64,000 nt of DNA from Sphingopyxis yananensis (GTDB lineage: Bacteria > Pseudomonadota > Alphaproteobacteria > Sphingomonadales > Sphingomonadaceae): the NCBI RefSeq assembly GCF_020687785.1, contig NZ_JAJEWI010000008.1:546195-610194 (forward strand), read 5' to 3'. The translations under genes were made by a program, and so were the position numbers. The notes under the pieces are model-generated. The model saw only the letters and a list, made by a program, of their open reading frames with translations. It searched no databases and was not told the origin of the DNA. How positions within the stretch are numbered: the stretch's first letter is position 1; the number at the start of each line of letters is the position of its first letter. Shown piece by piece: positions 35,809-44,586 of the stretch.

Positions 35809-37905
35809 ATGAACGCGCATCCCCCTTCCCACTCATCCCAGCATGATTTTGCTGTGTCGCCTCTGCCCTTTGCGGACGAAGCCGAACTGAACGCCCCCAT
35901 CAGCCGCCGTCGGCGGCTCTTAAAACTGGCCAAGCCCATGGCGTGGGTGCTGTTTTTCATCCTTTTGGCGCTTCTGGCGTGGCTCACCATCACCGCTCCG
36001 CTGTCGAAATCGCTCGAGCCTATTGCCCCGCCACAAATCACCTTGCTGGCCAGCGACGGCACCCCCATCGCTCGCAGCGGTGCCGTGGTGGACAAGCCCG
36101 TCAAGGCGGCGGAACTGCCCGACCATGTCAAACAAGCGTTCATGGCCATTGAGGATCGCCGTTTCTACTCCCATTGGGGCATTGACCCGCGCAGCATCGC
36201 CCGCGCCCTATGGAGCAATGTGACCACCGGCCGCACCCAAGGCGGCAGCACGATCACCCAGCAATTGGCGAAATTCACCTTTTTGTCGCCGGAGCGCAGC
36301 ATGACCCGCAAAGCGCGGGAGGCGCTGATTGCCTTTTGGTTGGAAGCATGGCTGACCAAGGATGAAATCCTCGAACGCTATTTATCCAACGCCTATTTTG
36401 GCGACAATACTTATGGTTTGCGCGCGGCATCGCTGCATTATTTCTATCGCCAACCGGAAAATCTGACCAAGGCCCAAGCGGCCATGTTGGCGGGTTTGGT
36501 GCAAGCACCATCGCGGCTTGCCCCCACCCGCAATTATGACTTGGCCGCAAAACGCATGGAATTGGTCGTGCGCGCCATGGTCGCATCGGGATATTTAACA
36601 CAGGCCGAAGCCGATAATATCCGCCCCCCTGCGGTTGACGTCCGCGCCCGTGGCAGCCTGCCCACCGGCACCTATTTCGCCGACTGGGCCTTGCCCGAGG
36701 CGCGCAAGCTGAGCGATGTCGGCTATGCACGGCAAACCATTACCACCACCTTGGATGCCCGTCTGCAATCCATCGCCCGCCGCGCCACCGCACAGGCGCG
36801 CCAAGGCGGGGCCCAAGTGGCGCTGGTCGCCATGCGTCCCAATGGCGAAGTGGTCGCCATGATCGGCGGCCATGATTATAATAAATCGCCGTTTAACCGC
36901 GCGACACAGGCCCGACGACAGCCGGGGTCTACGTTCAAGCTGTTCGTTTATCTGGCCGCCCTGCGCGCTGGATGGCGGCCCGACGATCGCATTTCCAACG
37001 CCGAGTTCAGCGACGGGGATTATCGCCCCAAAAATGCCAGCGGCACCTATTCCGGCGATATCACGCTGGAAGAAGCCTTTGCGCGGTCCAGCAATGTCGC
37101 CGCTGTGCGCTTGATGGAACAAGTGGGCGACGGCGCTGTCATCCGCACCGCGCGCGATTTGGGCGTGACATCGCCATTGGCGGAAAATGACCCCAGCTTG
37201 GCTTTGGGGACTTCGGCCATGACCTTGATGGAATTGACGGCGGCTTATGCCGGCGTGGCGGCCAACGCCCACCCTGTCATCCCCCGCGCCTTTCCCAGCG
37301 AGCGGCTCAATTGGTTTGAACAATTGATTTGGGGTCCCGATCGTTTTGGCGCACGCGTGCATGATGATATGGAACAATTGCTGCGAGCGGCTGTCAATCG
37401 CGGCACGGGCCGTGCAGCCCGCCTTAGCGTTGCCAATTATGGCAAAACTGGCACCAGTCAGGAAAACCGCGATGCGCTGTTCATCGGCTATGCCAATGAT
37501 CTGGTGGTTGGCGTGTGGGTTGGCCGCGATGATAATCAACCGCTGCGCGGCATCAGCGGCGGCGGCTTGCCAGCCCATATCTGGCGCGATTTCATGAATG
37601 GCGCGGCTGGAAAATCCGCTGTGCGTCAGCCCAAGAAAGACAGCGATGGACCGATTTCGCCGCTGGATTCATCGGATCTGCCGCCTTTGCCTAGCCTTTC
37701 CATTCCGCCCAGCGTTGGCATGCCCAATGTGTCGATCGAAAATGGAGAGGCGGTGATCAGCACCGAAATTCAGGGCAATCAGGTCGACGTGCGGCTGAAC
37801 GGCCAAGGCGTGTCCGGCGTGGCAATCAACCCTGCTGCGCCGAAGCAAACAGCCGCACCCAAACAAACCGCGCCCCCGCCGCCCAGCAACAACGCCAGAC
37901 CCTAG
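35809..37905 (+). CDS. Class A penicillin-binding protein 1A-like (transglycosylase/transpeptidase)
   Basis: Bifunctional peptidoglycan synthase. 698 residues: cytosolic N-terminus (1-43), one membrane segment (about 44-64), GT51 domain (about 80-260) with IEDRRFYSHWGIDPRSI and GGSTITQQLAKFTFL, then a transpeptidase domain with SxxK PGSTFKL (Ser about 371), SxN SSN and KTG in YGKTGTSQEN. The C-terminus is Pro-rich with a small APKQTA repeat. There is no OB insertion as large as in the E. coli enzyme. Monocistronic, closed by an exceptionally regular terminator. Confidence 0.95.
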   Translation: MNAHPPSHSSQHDFAVSPLPFADEAELNAPISRRRRLLKLAKPMAWVLFFILLALLAWLTITAPLSKSLEPIAPPQITLLASDGTPIARSGAVVDKPVKAAELPDHVKQAFMAIEDRRFYSHWGIDPRSIARALWSNVTTGRTQGGSTITQQLAKFTFLSPERSMTRKAREALIAFWLEAWLTKDEILERYLSNAYFGDNTYGLRAASLHYFYRQPENLTKAQAAMLAGLVQAPSRLAPTRNYDLAAKRMELVVRAMVASGYLTQAEADNIRPPAVDVRARGSLPTGTYFADWALPEARKLSDVGYARQTITTTLDARLQSIARRATAQARQGGAQVALVAMRPNGEVVAMIGGHDYNKSPFNRATQARRQPGSTFKLFVYLAALRAGWRPDDRISNAEFSDGDYRPKNASGTYSGDITLEEAFARSSNVAAVRLMEQVGDGAVIRTARDLGVTSPLAENDPSLALGTSAMTLMELTAAYAGVAANAHPVIPRAFPSERLNWFEQLIWGPDRFGARVHDDMEQLLRAAVNRGTGRAARLSVANYGKTGTSQENRDALFIGYANDLVVGVWVGRDDNQPLRGISGGGLPAHIWRDFMNGAAGKSAVRQPKKDSDGPISPLDSSDLPPLPSLSIPPSVGMPNVSIENGEAVISTEIQGNQVDVRLNGQGVSGVAINPAAPKQTAAPKQTAPPPPSNNARP

Positions 37906-37970
37906 GGTCCTGACCCTAGCGGCGCGAAGAATCACAAGATTGCGGCCCGCATGGCAGCATCGGGCTGAAG

Positions 37971-38016
37971 CCATTAAAAAAGGCGTCATCTTCGGGGATG
38001 ACGCCTTTTTTAATGG
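37971..38016. terminator. Perfect 20 bp stem bidirectional terminator
   Basis: 37971-37990 is an exact inverted copy of 37997-38016, with the six-base loop TTCGGG. The arms contain AAAAAA and TTTTTT, so it works in both directions: for the PBP gene on plus and for the small exported protein on minus, whose stop is 18 bases away. Confidence 0.95.
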
Positions 38017-38034
38017 GTTGCTGAGAAGCGCAGC

Positions 38035-38334
38035 TTATTCAGCAGGCGCAGCCTCTGCTACGCCCAAGCTGCGCAGCGCCGAACGATATTGCTTGGCGGC
38101 ATCGCGGCCATTGCCCGCTTCGCACAGCTTGTTACCGATGGTCACAAAACGCTTGGCAACCTTTTGCTTATCAGCGTCTGCGGAATCGGCAGCGGCACTG
38201 GCTTGTTCGGCCAAGGCACCACAGCGATAGTCTTTTGCATTTGCAAACGCAGGGGTGGCGACAACCGCCGACAATGCCAAAGCACCAGCGGCGAAAGCGG
38301 AAATATTCTTTCCATTCAAAAACTTATTCAGCAT
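38035..38334 (-). CDS. Small exported protein, unknown function
   Basis: 99 residues from ATG 38334. Signal peptide about 1-31 (ISAFAAGALALSAVVATPAFA). The mature part of about 68 residues has two Cys (DYRCGALAEQ and GNKLCEAGNG), likely a disulphide, and a helical pattern rich in Ala, Lys and Asp. The divergent LysR gene begins within about 85 bp, or overlaps this gene's first two bases if the LysR start is ATG 38333. No family recognised. No clear ribosome site. Confidence 0.65.
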   Translation of the reverse strand: MLNKFLNGKNISAFAAGALALSAVVATPAFANAKDYRCGALAEQASAAADSADADKQKVAKRFVTIGNKLCEAGNGRDAAKQYRSALRSLGVAEAAPAE

Positions 38335-38416
38335 GAGGAGAGCCCTATCAGTTTCATTCGAAAACCAATTAGCAAGGCTTGCCCCACCTGTTAAGCGCAT
38401 ATATTATTTAAGAGCT

Positions 38417-39355
38417 TTGAAGAAAAACTTAACAATAGAATCAAACCTGTTCGACGGTATTGAAGAATTTCTGCAAGTTGCGGAAATGCGAAGCTTTTCT
38501 CTTGCCGCCAAGGCACTGAGCGTGTCTCCATCTGCGATCAGCCAAAGCATTAAAAATTTGGAACATCGCGTCGGCGCTCCTTTATTCATGCGCACCACAC
38601 GCAGTGTCGGCCTCACCCAAGCTGGCGAGTCCTTTTTGGAACGGGTCGGCCCAACCTATAGCAATGTCTATGATGCCTATGAATTTGTTCGAAATTTAGG
38701 AAATAGGCCAACCGGACGTCTGCGAATCAACCTGATGCGCGGCGCAGTCGAACCTTTATTCGCACCGATTATTGCCGGATTTTGCGAAACCTATCCCGAC
38801 ATCGAACTGGAAATTTATGCCGATGATGCGCTGTCAGATTTAAACTTGGGCGGTTTTGACGCGGGTGTGCGCCTTGGCGAAGCATTGGAAGCGGACATGA
38901 TCGCTATCCGGCTGAGCACCCCTTTTCGCTTTTTGGCGGCGGCTGCGCCGTCGTACCTCGAACGATATGGCCGTCCGCAAACCCCCAAAGATTTGGCCCA
39001 TCACCGCTGCATCAGATATCGTGCGGCCTCTTTGGGCATGACACCTTGGAACTTCCAAGCCGACAATCGCTTTTTTGAAGTGAATGTCACGGGACCCGTC
39101 ATCGTCAATGATATGAATAGCATGGTAGTGGCGATGAAAGCGGGCGTCGCTATTGGATTCGTCGGAGAACCAGTGGTCAAATCATTGGTCGCAGCAGGAG
39201 AGTTGGAATTTCTGTTAACCGAATTTGCCACCAGTACCAGCGGCCTGTTCCTATATTATCCGTCACGCAAGCAAGTGATGCCGAAACTACGAGCCTTCAT
39301 CGACTATATGCAGGAAAACCTGCCGAAACAGTGGGAATCTATGGGTCTTCGCTGA
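38417..39355 (+). CDS. LysR-family transcriptional regulator
   Basis: About 312 residues. The winged helix-turn-helix (FLQVAEMRSFSLAAKALSVSPSAISQSIKNLE) is followed by the usual linker helix and a substrate-binding domain with GRLRINLMRGAVEPLFAPI and FCETYPDIELEIYADD. The start is uncertain: TTG 38417 and CTG 38447 (giving the usual short N-terminus) are non-standard, while ATG 38333 adds a 28-residue leader unlike the family and overlaps the divergent gene. Codon use is more AT-rich than its neighbours, as is common for regulators. The target is unknown; candidates are the divergent small exported gene and the TauE/SafE gene downstream. Confidence 0.88.
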   Translation: MKKNLTIESNLFDGIEEFLQVAEMRSFSLAAKALSVSPSAISQSIKNLEHRVGAPLFMRTTRSVGLTQAGESFLERVGPTYSNVYDAYEFVRNLGNRPTGRLRINLMRGAVEPLFAPIIAGFCETYPDIELEIYADDALSDLNLGGFDAGVRLGEALEADMIAIRLSTPFRFLAAAAPSYLERYGRPQTPKDLAHHRCIRYRAASLGMTPWNFQADNRFFEVNVTGPVIVNDMNSMVVAMKAGVAIGFVGEPVVKSLVAAGELEFLLTEFATSTSGLFLYYPSRKQVMPKLRAFIDYMQENLPKQWESMGLR

Positions 39356-39456
39356 TCTAAAAGCCCAATCCCCCCGTCACGCGCAAGGGATGACACCGTC
39401 ATGATGCCATTTTCTATGCCAACCGCCTATGTCAGGGTGATGCCCTGCTACCTTCA

Positions 39457-39472
39457 CCCCCCCCAAAAAAAA
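39457..39472 (+). repeat. Adjacent homopolymers, eight C then eight A
   Basis: A C8-A8 run lies 65 bases before the TauE/SafE start codon, in its probable promoter region. Such runs are prone to slippage and to sequencing error. Confidence 0.8.
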
Positions 39473-39536
39473 TTTACTGGCAATGTTGCGGCTCAAGCGG
39501 CTAGCTGTTCTCTACTAAAAAAGTTGGGATGAAAAT

Positions 39537-40304
39537 ATGATCGATTTGGCCGCCTTTGACTTTACGGCATTATTACCCTTCATCCTGATAGGATTTGCCG
39601 CCCAATTGGTAGACGGTGCATTGGGCATGGCTTTTGGCGTCATTTGTAACACGCTGTTGGTTGGCGTGTTGGGTGTCCCCCCCGCAACGGCATCTGCGCG
39701 TGTTCATGTGGTGGAAATTTTCACGACCGCGGCCTCTGGCCTCAGCCATCTTTATCACAAAAATATCGACTGGCCGCTGTTCCGGCGCTTGGTAATTCCC
39801 GGCGTGATCGGCGGCGTTGCTGGTGCGACGATCCTGTCGTCGTTGGACGGCAATGTCGTCAAGCCCTTCATCCTGACCTATTTGATCGCGATCGGCCTGT
39901 GGCTGCTGGTGCGCGGTTTCTTTTACCCACCTAAATTCGCCAAGCCCAAGGTCGTGGCTCCGCTGGGTCTGCTGGGCGGCTTTTTGGACGCCGCTGGCGG
40001 CGGCGGCTGGGGTCCGGTCGTGACCTCAAATCTGTTGGTCCAAGGCGGCGAGCCCCGCAAAGTCATCGGCACCGTGAACACGGCGGAATTTATTCTAGCC
40101 GTTTCCGTGTCCGCCACCTTCATCTATCATCTGGGTATTGATGATATTTTGGGCGCCACATTGGGCCTGATTATCGGCGGCGTGGCAGCGGCGCCTTTGG
40201 GGGCCTTGCTGGCCAAGCGCTTCAACCCGAAAACCCTGCTTGTTCTGGTGGGTATTATCCTGACCGCCACCAGCAGCTTTGGCCTATATAAGGTGCTGAC
40301 CTAA
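39537..40304 (+). CDS. TauE/SafE (TSUP) family membrane transporter
   Basis: 255 residues, about eight hydrophobic segments. Both TSUP half-repeats are visible: FAAQLVDGALGMAFGVICNT with ASARVHVVEIFTTAASG, and GGFLDAAGGGGWGPVVTSNL with VIGTVNTAEFILAVSV. The family exports or imports small sulfur-containing or organic anions such as sulfite, sulfoacetate or taurine; the substrate here is unknown and no sulfur genes are adjacent. Start chosen at ATG 39537, since the ATG just upstream runs directly into a stop. Confidence 0.92.
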   Translation: MIDLAAFDFTALLPFILIGFAAQLVDGALGMAFGVICNTLLVGVLGVPPATASARVHVVEIFTTAASGLSHLYHKNIDWPLFRRLVIPGVIGGVAGATILSSLDGNVVKPFILTYLIAIGLWLLVRGFFYPPKFAKPKVVAPLGLLGGFLDAAGGGGWGPVVTSNLLVQGGEPRKVIGTVNTAEFILAVSVSATFIYHLGIDDILGATLGLIIGGVAAAPLGALLAKRFNPKTLLVLVGIILTATSSFGLYKVLT

Positions 40305-40401
40305 GCCCCGCCGCAAGACGGGGGACCTCCCCCGTCACATGGCGGCGCTGCCCGTCGGCGGAGGTCTATGACCATCCGCAATTCCGTCGCTTGTCTGGGG
40401 C

Positions 40402-40962
40402 TTATAATCCGTCGGTTGCGGACCGCGCTTCGTCCACTTTGTCCACCCACTGCGGGAAAAAGCTGGGCTCACGCCCAGACCAACCTGTTGCGGTCGCCGC
40501 CGCTTCGCTAATGGACTGAAGCAGGCGGCGGCGCAGATCTGGGTGAAGATGCGGCAAACAAGCCGCCCCGCAAAAGGCCGCCGGCAACCATGGCCGTGCC
40601 CGTGCGCCCAGCAAACGCTCGTATAAAAAACGATAAGCCGCAAAATCATTCAGCCGCCCTTGCGCCAGATCAAAGGCCGATACGCTGATCAAGGGGGCCA
40701 AAAACAGCTCCAGCACATCAATGCCATTGTCTTTTGGGGCATGGGCGCGGATCAGATCCAATCGTTCATACAGCCTAGCCTGTGCGCGAATATTGGCTTC
40801 TTCCATCACATCGCGCGACCAACGCACCACTGCGTCATGCCGATCCAACCCAATATCCAACGCGCGGCGAATATAACGCTGGGTCCCTGCCGGAAAGGAA
40901 GCAAATTCCTGAATCTCCGTCAAAGAACCCTGTCCTGGGGTTGGTGCGGTTGCTTTGCCCAT
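40402..40962 (-). CDS. Conserved-looking protein of unknown function
   Basis: 186 residues, soluble, mostly helical. Landmarks are FPAGTQRYIRRALDIGLDRHDAVVRWSR, RAHAPKDNGIDVLELFLAPLIS and YERLLGARARPWLPAAFCGAACLPHL, with two close Cys. The C-terminus (EPSFFPQWVDKVDEARSA) is polar. No signal peptide or membrane segment, and I do not recognise the family. A possible gene remnant ends 36 bp upstream on the same strand. The composition is that of a real gene, not an antisense shadow. Confidence 0.65.
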   Translation of the reverse strand: MGKATAPTPGQGSLTEIQEFASFPAGTQRYIRRALDIGLDRHDAVVRWSRDVMEEANIRAQARLYERLDLIRAHAPKDNGIDVLELFLAPLISVSAFDLAQGRLNDFAAYRFLYERLLGARARPWLPAAFCGAACLPHLHPDLRRRLLQSISEAAATATGWSGREPSFFPQWVDKVDEARSATDGL

Positions 40963-41289
40963 CTGCCTACTCCATCGCGAACCTTCTACGGCAACACCCT
41001 ATGCGGTCATCCTGTTGCGCCGAACCATGGCTTGTTGTGCATTGCGCCGCGCATAAAATTCGAACGCTTTCCTTTTCCTTTGCACACGCAAGCCACCAAT
41101 TCGTTCCGACAGGTTAACATGCTCGGCATAATCAGCAATAAAATTGGGTGGAATTTCCTGGTCCCAGTCGCCGCCCAGACCAACATAGATTTTATGATAG
41201 ATTGGCCCGCACAGATCGCCTAACTATCATCTTACGCTTATGGCGATAAAACTCCCTTTAATTTGAACGTGACACAGAAAAGAACGCGC
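40963..41289. other. 327 bp gap upstream of the KAS III-like gene
   Basis: Apart from the possible remnant on the minus strand (40999-41223) I see no gene. The last 70 bp are AT-richer and should carry the promoter of the KAS III-like gene; no clear -35/-10 pair can be assigned. Confidence 0.5.
40999..41223 (-). pseudogene. Open coding-like stretch without usual start; remnant or small gene
   Basis: 74 codons open on the minus strand between in-frame stops at 41224-41229 and 40999-41001. The peptide looks like genuine protein (IYHKIYVGLGGDWDQEIPPN ... FIADYAEHVNLSERIGG ... RKAFEFYARRNAQQ), with acidic and aromatic residues instead of shadow composition. No ATG, GTG or TTG opens it early; a CTG at 41214 is the only early near-start, and a short ATG-led frame at 41234 enters in another phase. 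It could be the 3' remnant of a decayed gene, a CTG-start small gene, or a frameshifted gene. It lies on the same strand as, and 36 bp before, the unknown gene at 40402-40962. Confidence 0.4.
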
Positions 41290-42429
41290 ATGTCTGCACC
41301 TATTCTTAATCCTGTCATTTCCGCGACGGGTTTATTTACGCCTGACCAATCCATTGATAACAAAGAATTGGTCGCCAGCTTCAACGCCTATGTGGCGCTG
41401 TATAATCAAGATCATGCCGACCAGATCGCATCGGGCACGATGGAGGCTTTGGCCCCGTCCAGCGTCGAATTTATCGAAAAGGCCAGCGGCATCCACAGCC
41501 GCTTTGTTGTTGATAAAGACGGCATATTGGACCCCGCCCACATGGCCCCGCGCCTTGCCGAACGCAGCAACGAGGAATTGTCGGTGTTGGCCGAAATCGG
41601 TGTCATCGCCGCCCAAGATGCGCTGGCCCGCGCCGGACGCGATGCAGCCGATGTCGATGCCGTGTTGTGCGCCGCATCCAATATGCAGCGCCCCTATCCG
41701 GCCATGGCGATCGAGATTCAACACGCGCTGGGCATCGAAGGCTTTGCCTTTGACATGAACGTTGCTTGTTCGTCGGCCACGTTTGGCATTCAAACCGCCG
41801 CCGACTATATCCGCGCGAGCCATGCCAAAAGCGTGTTGGTGGTGAACCCCGAAATTTGCTCTGGCCACCTGAATTGGCGCGACCGCGACAGCCATTTCAT
41901 CTTTGGCGATGTCGCCACCGCCATATTGGTAGAGGAAAAAAGCATCGCGCCCGCAGGCCATTGGGACATTTTGGGCACCAAGCTGAAAACCGTTTTTTCC
42001 AACAATATTCGCAACAATTTCGGCTTTCTCAACCGCGCCCATGGGGCGATTGATCAAGACGGACCAAAGACGGACAAATTATTCGTCCAAGAAGGCCGCA
42101 AGGTTTTTAAGGAAGTTGTGCCGATGGTCAGCGCGCTAATCGTCGAGGAAATGGAGAAATTGGGCCTGCAAGGCCGCGATATGCGCCGCCTGTGGTTGCA
42201 CCAAGCCAATAGCAATATGAATCGCCTGATCGCGCAGCGCGTACTGGGCCATGACGCCACGCCCGAAGAAAGCCCAACCGTGCTGGAAACCTATGCTAAC
42301 ACCAGCAGCGCAGGGTCGATCATCGCGTTCCATTTGCATCAAGATGGTATCAACAGCGGTGACACTGGCCTCATCTGCTCATTCGGCGCAGGCTATTCGG
42401 TGGGCAGCGTGTTTATTCGCAAAAGCTGA
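41290..42429 (+). CDS. Beta-ketoacyl-ACP synthase III-like enzyme
   Basis: Thiolase-fold condensing enzyme. 379 residues from ATG 41290, about 60 longer than E. coli FabH. The Cys-His-Asn triad is recognisable: NVACSSATFG (Cys about 160), LWLHQANSNMN and YANTSSAGS. The extra length lies mainly in an N-terminal region after GLFTPDQSIDNKELVASFNAY and a segment around TVFSNNIRNNFGFLNRAHG, as in the longer FabH-like proteins of proteobacteria. It probably starts fatty acid or a secondary acyl synthesis; no acyl carrier gene is beside it, so whether it is the main FabH is open. Confidence 0.88.
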   Translation: MSAPILNPVISATGLFTPDQSIDNKELVASFNAYVALYNQDHADQIASGTMEALAPSSVEFIEKASGIHSRFVVDKDGILDPAHMAPRLAERSNEELSVLAEIGVIAAQDALARAGRDAADVDAVLCAASNMQRPYPAMAIEIQHALGIEGFAFDMNVACSSATFGIQTAADYIRASHAKSVLVVNPEICSGHLNWRDRDSHFIFGDVATAILVEEKSIAPAGHWDILGTKLKTVFSNNIRNNFGFLNRAHGAIDQDGPKTDKLFVQEGRKVFKEVVPMVSALIVEEMEKLGLQGRDMRRLWLHQANSNMNRLIAQRVLGHDATPEESPTVLETYANTSSAGSIIAFHLHQDGINSGDTGLICSFGAGYSVGSVFIRKS

Positions 42430-42432
42430 AAC

Positions 42433-42467
42433 AAAATGGGCGGCGTGATAAGATGCCGCCCATTTTT
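42433..42467. terminator. Bidirectional terminator between KAS III-like gene and hisF
   Basis: A perfect 12-base-pair stem AAAATGGGCGGC / GCCGCCCATTTT with a ten-base loop. A and T runs on both sides serve the converging genes; it lies 20 bases from the hisF stop. Confidence 0.9.
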
Positions 42468-42486
42468 GAATTTCCTGTCGCGCCGT

Positions 42487-43251
42487 TTAGTGTGACCGGA
42501 CGGGCAACCCCGCCGCAGCCAAACGCGCATGGGCTTCCTCAACAGTCGCTTCCCCAAAATGGAAAATGCTGGCCGCCAGCACGGCGCTGGCTTTGCCGTC
42601 GACGACGCCTGCAACCAAATGGTCCAGATTGCCCACCCCGCCACTGGCGATGATCGGGATATTCACCGCTTCGGCGATGGTGCGCGTCAAGGCCAGATCA
42701 TAGCCGTCTTTGGTGCCATCACGGTCCATGCTGGTCACCAGCAATTCTCCCGCACCAAGCTGTGCCAGACGAATGGCATGCTCCACCGCGTCAATGCCCG
42801 TGGGCTTGCGCCCGCCATGGGTGAAAATTTCCCAGCGGCCATCCTCGACGCGGCGGGCATCAATGCTGCCCACGGCGCATTGGCTGCCAAAACGGTCGGC
42901 AATATCCGACACCAGTTCCGGCCGCGCCACAGCAGCGCTGTTGACCGCCACCTTGTCCGCGCCCGCCAGCAGCAGCGCCCGCGCATCCTCTGCGCTGCGG
43001 ACACCGCCGCCGACGGTCAGTGGCATGAAGCAAACCTCTGCGGTGCGGCTGACCATATCCAGCAAGGTTCCGCGCCCTTGGTGGGTGGCGCTAATATCCA
43101 AAAAGCATAGTTCGTCTGCGCCTGCCGCATCATAAGCCCGCGCGCATTCCACAGGGTCGCCCGCATCGCGCAGGTCAACGAAATTTACGCCCTTCACCAC
43201 GCGGCCATCGGCCACGTCCAGACAAGGGATGACGCGGACCCGCACGCTCAT
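42487..43251 (-). CDS. hisF: Imidazole glycerol phosphate synthase subunit HisF
   Basis: Cyclase subunit that joins PRFAR and ammonia to give imidazole glycerol phosphate and AICAR. 254 residues, TIM barrel. [17 protein letters not shown] opens the barrel (catalytic Asp about 11) and [12 protein letters not shown] carries the second Asp; both phosphate sites (LTVGGGVRS and IASGGVGN) are intact. It starts by an ATGA overlap with the hisA stop. Last gene of the hisBHAF run; the operon ends at the terminator, with no hisE or hisI following. Its product AICAR feeds the PurH step encoded at 59503. Confidence 0.97.
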   Translation of the reverse strand: MSVRVRVIPCLDVADGRVVKGVNFVDLRDAGDPVECARAYDAAGADELCFLDISATHQGRGTLLDMVSRTAEVCFMPLTVGGGVRSAEDARALLLAGADKVAVNSAAVARPELVSDIADRFGSQCAVGSIDARRVEDGRWEIFTHGGRKPTGIDAVEHAIRLAQLGAGELLVTSMDRDGTKDGYDLALTRTIAEAVNIPIIASGGVGNLDHLVAGVVDGKASAVLAASIFHFGEATVEEAHARLAAAGLPVRSH

Positions 43252-43982
43252 GCGCGGCCTGCCGCAATCGCTTGCGCCAAATCAAGGCGGCCATCATAAA
43301 GGGCGCGGCCCGTAATCACGCCTTCGATGCCGTTCGCCACATGGGGGCGCAGAGCATATATGTCGTTGATGTCGGCCACGCCGCCGCTGGCGATCACCGG
43401 AATATTCACTGCCTTGGCCAAAGCCACAGTGGCATCGACATTGCAGCCCTTCAGCAAACCATCACGGCCCACATCGGTGAACAGCAAAGCGGCCACGCCC
43501 GCATCCTCGAACCGGCGGGCCAAATCTTCAACGGTTACGTCCGATACATCGGCCCAGCCCTCGGTCGCCACCATGCCGTCACGGGCATCGACGCCCACCA
43601 CGATACGCTCCGGCAAATCACGAGCTGCCGATTTGACAAATTCCGGGTCTTTCAGCGCCGCCGTGCCGATAATCACGCGGTCCACGCCAAGGCCCAACCA
43701 ACGGTCCACAGCAGCGCGGTCACGAATGCCGCCGCCCACTTGCACCTTGCCGCCAAAGGCCTTGATGATCGATTCCACCGCCGCGCCATTGACGCTTTCA
43801 CCCGCAAAAGCGCCGTCCAAATCGACAACATGCAAATGCTGACTGCCAGCCTTGGCAAAGAGTTCGGCTTGGGCCGCAGGATTATCACCATAGATGGTCG
43901 CACGGTCCATATCGCCTTCGGCCAGACGCACGACTTGACCGCCCTTCAGGTCAATGGCGGGAAAAATCGTCAGGGCTGCCAT
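43248..43982 (-). CDS. hisA: ProFAR isomerase HisA
   Basis: Phosphoribosylformimino-5-aminoimidazole carboxamide ribotide isomerase. 244 residues, TIM barrel with [14 protein letters not shown] (catalytic Asp), [32 protein letters not shown] (second Asp) and [12 protein letters not shown]. Overlaps hisF by 4 bases and hisH by 13 bases, so translation is coupled along the operon. Confidence 0.97.
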   Translation of the reverse strand: MAALTIFPAIDLKGGQVVRLAEGDMDRATIYGDNPAAQAELFAKAGSQHLHVVDLDGAFAGESVNGAAVESIIKAFGGKVQVGGGIRDRAAVDRWLGLGVDRVIIGTAALKDPEFVKSAARDLPERIVVGVDARDGMVATEGWADVSDVTVEDLARRFEDAGVAALLFTDVGRDGLLKGCNVDATVALAKAVNIPVIASGGVADINDIYALRPHVANGIEGVITGRALYDGRLDLAQAIAAGRA

Positions 43983-44578
43983 GCGAGAAACCTTTTCAAT
44001 GTGGCCAAACCATAGGCTTGGCTTTTTTCAGGGTGGAATTGAACGCCAATAATATTGTCACGCGCCACAACGGCGGTGAAATCCGCGCCATGATGGCTGG
44101 TCGCCGCAACATCATGCACGTCGGCAAAATGATAGCTGTGCAGGAAATAAGCCTCGCCCGCTTCAATCACGGGATGGTCAACGCAAGGCACCACATCATT
44201 CCAGCCCATATGCGGCACGCGCAAATCGGCGGCGGGAAGGAAGGGGGTGACGCGGCCTTTGATCCAGCCAAGGCCCGCATGATCTCCATATTCCTCACCC
44301 ACATCGGCCAGCAATTGCATGCCGACGCAGATACCAAGAAATGGCGTGCCATCTTGTCGCACGCGGGCGGACAGTGCTTCGACCAATCCGTCAATCGCGG
44401 TCAAGCCGTTCATGCAGGATGCAAAAGCGCCCACACCAGGAAGAACGATGCGATCCGCCTTGGCGACGACATCTGGGTCAGCGGTGACGCAGACATGGCC
44501 TGCGCCCGCCGCTGTCAAAGCATTGTGCACGGAACGGAGATTGCCCGCTCCATAATCGATCAGGGCAATCTTCGGCAT
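43970..44578 (-). CDS. hisH: Imidazole glycerol phosphate synthase glutaminase subunit HisH
   Basis: Class I glutamine amidotransferase that supplies ammonia to HisF. 202 residues. Motifs are IDYGAGNLRSV, FLGICVGMQLL with the nucleophile Cys (about 84), and GVQFHPEKS with His and Glu. Overlaps the hisA start by 13 bases; eight bases separate it from hisB. Confidence 0.97.
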   Translation of the reverse strand: MPKIALIDYGAGNLRSVHNALTAAGAGHVCVTADPDVVAKADRIVLPGVGAFASCMNGLTAIDGLVEALSARVRQDGTPFLGICVGMQLLADVGEEYGDHAGLGWIKGRVTPFLPAADLRVPHMGWNDVVPCVDHPVIEAGEAYFLHSYHFADVHDVAATSHHGADFTAVVARDNIIGVQFHPEKSQAYGLATLKRFLAWQP

Positions 44579-44586
44579 AAAGCTGC

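Noticed and set aside
36595..37578. Open frame on the minus strand inside the PBP gene
   Set aside because: Shadow of the transpeptidase coding region; Gly/Ala/Gln-rich and motif-free.
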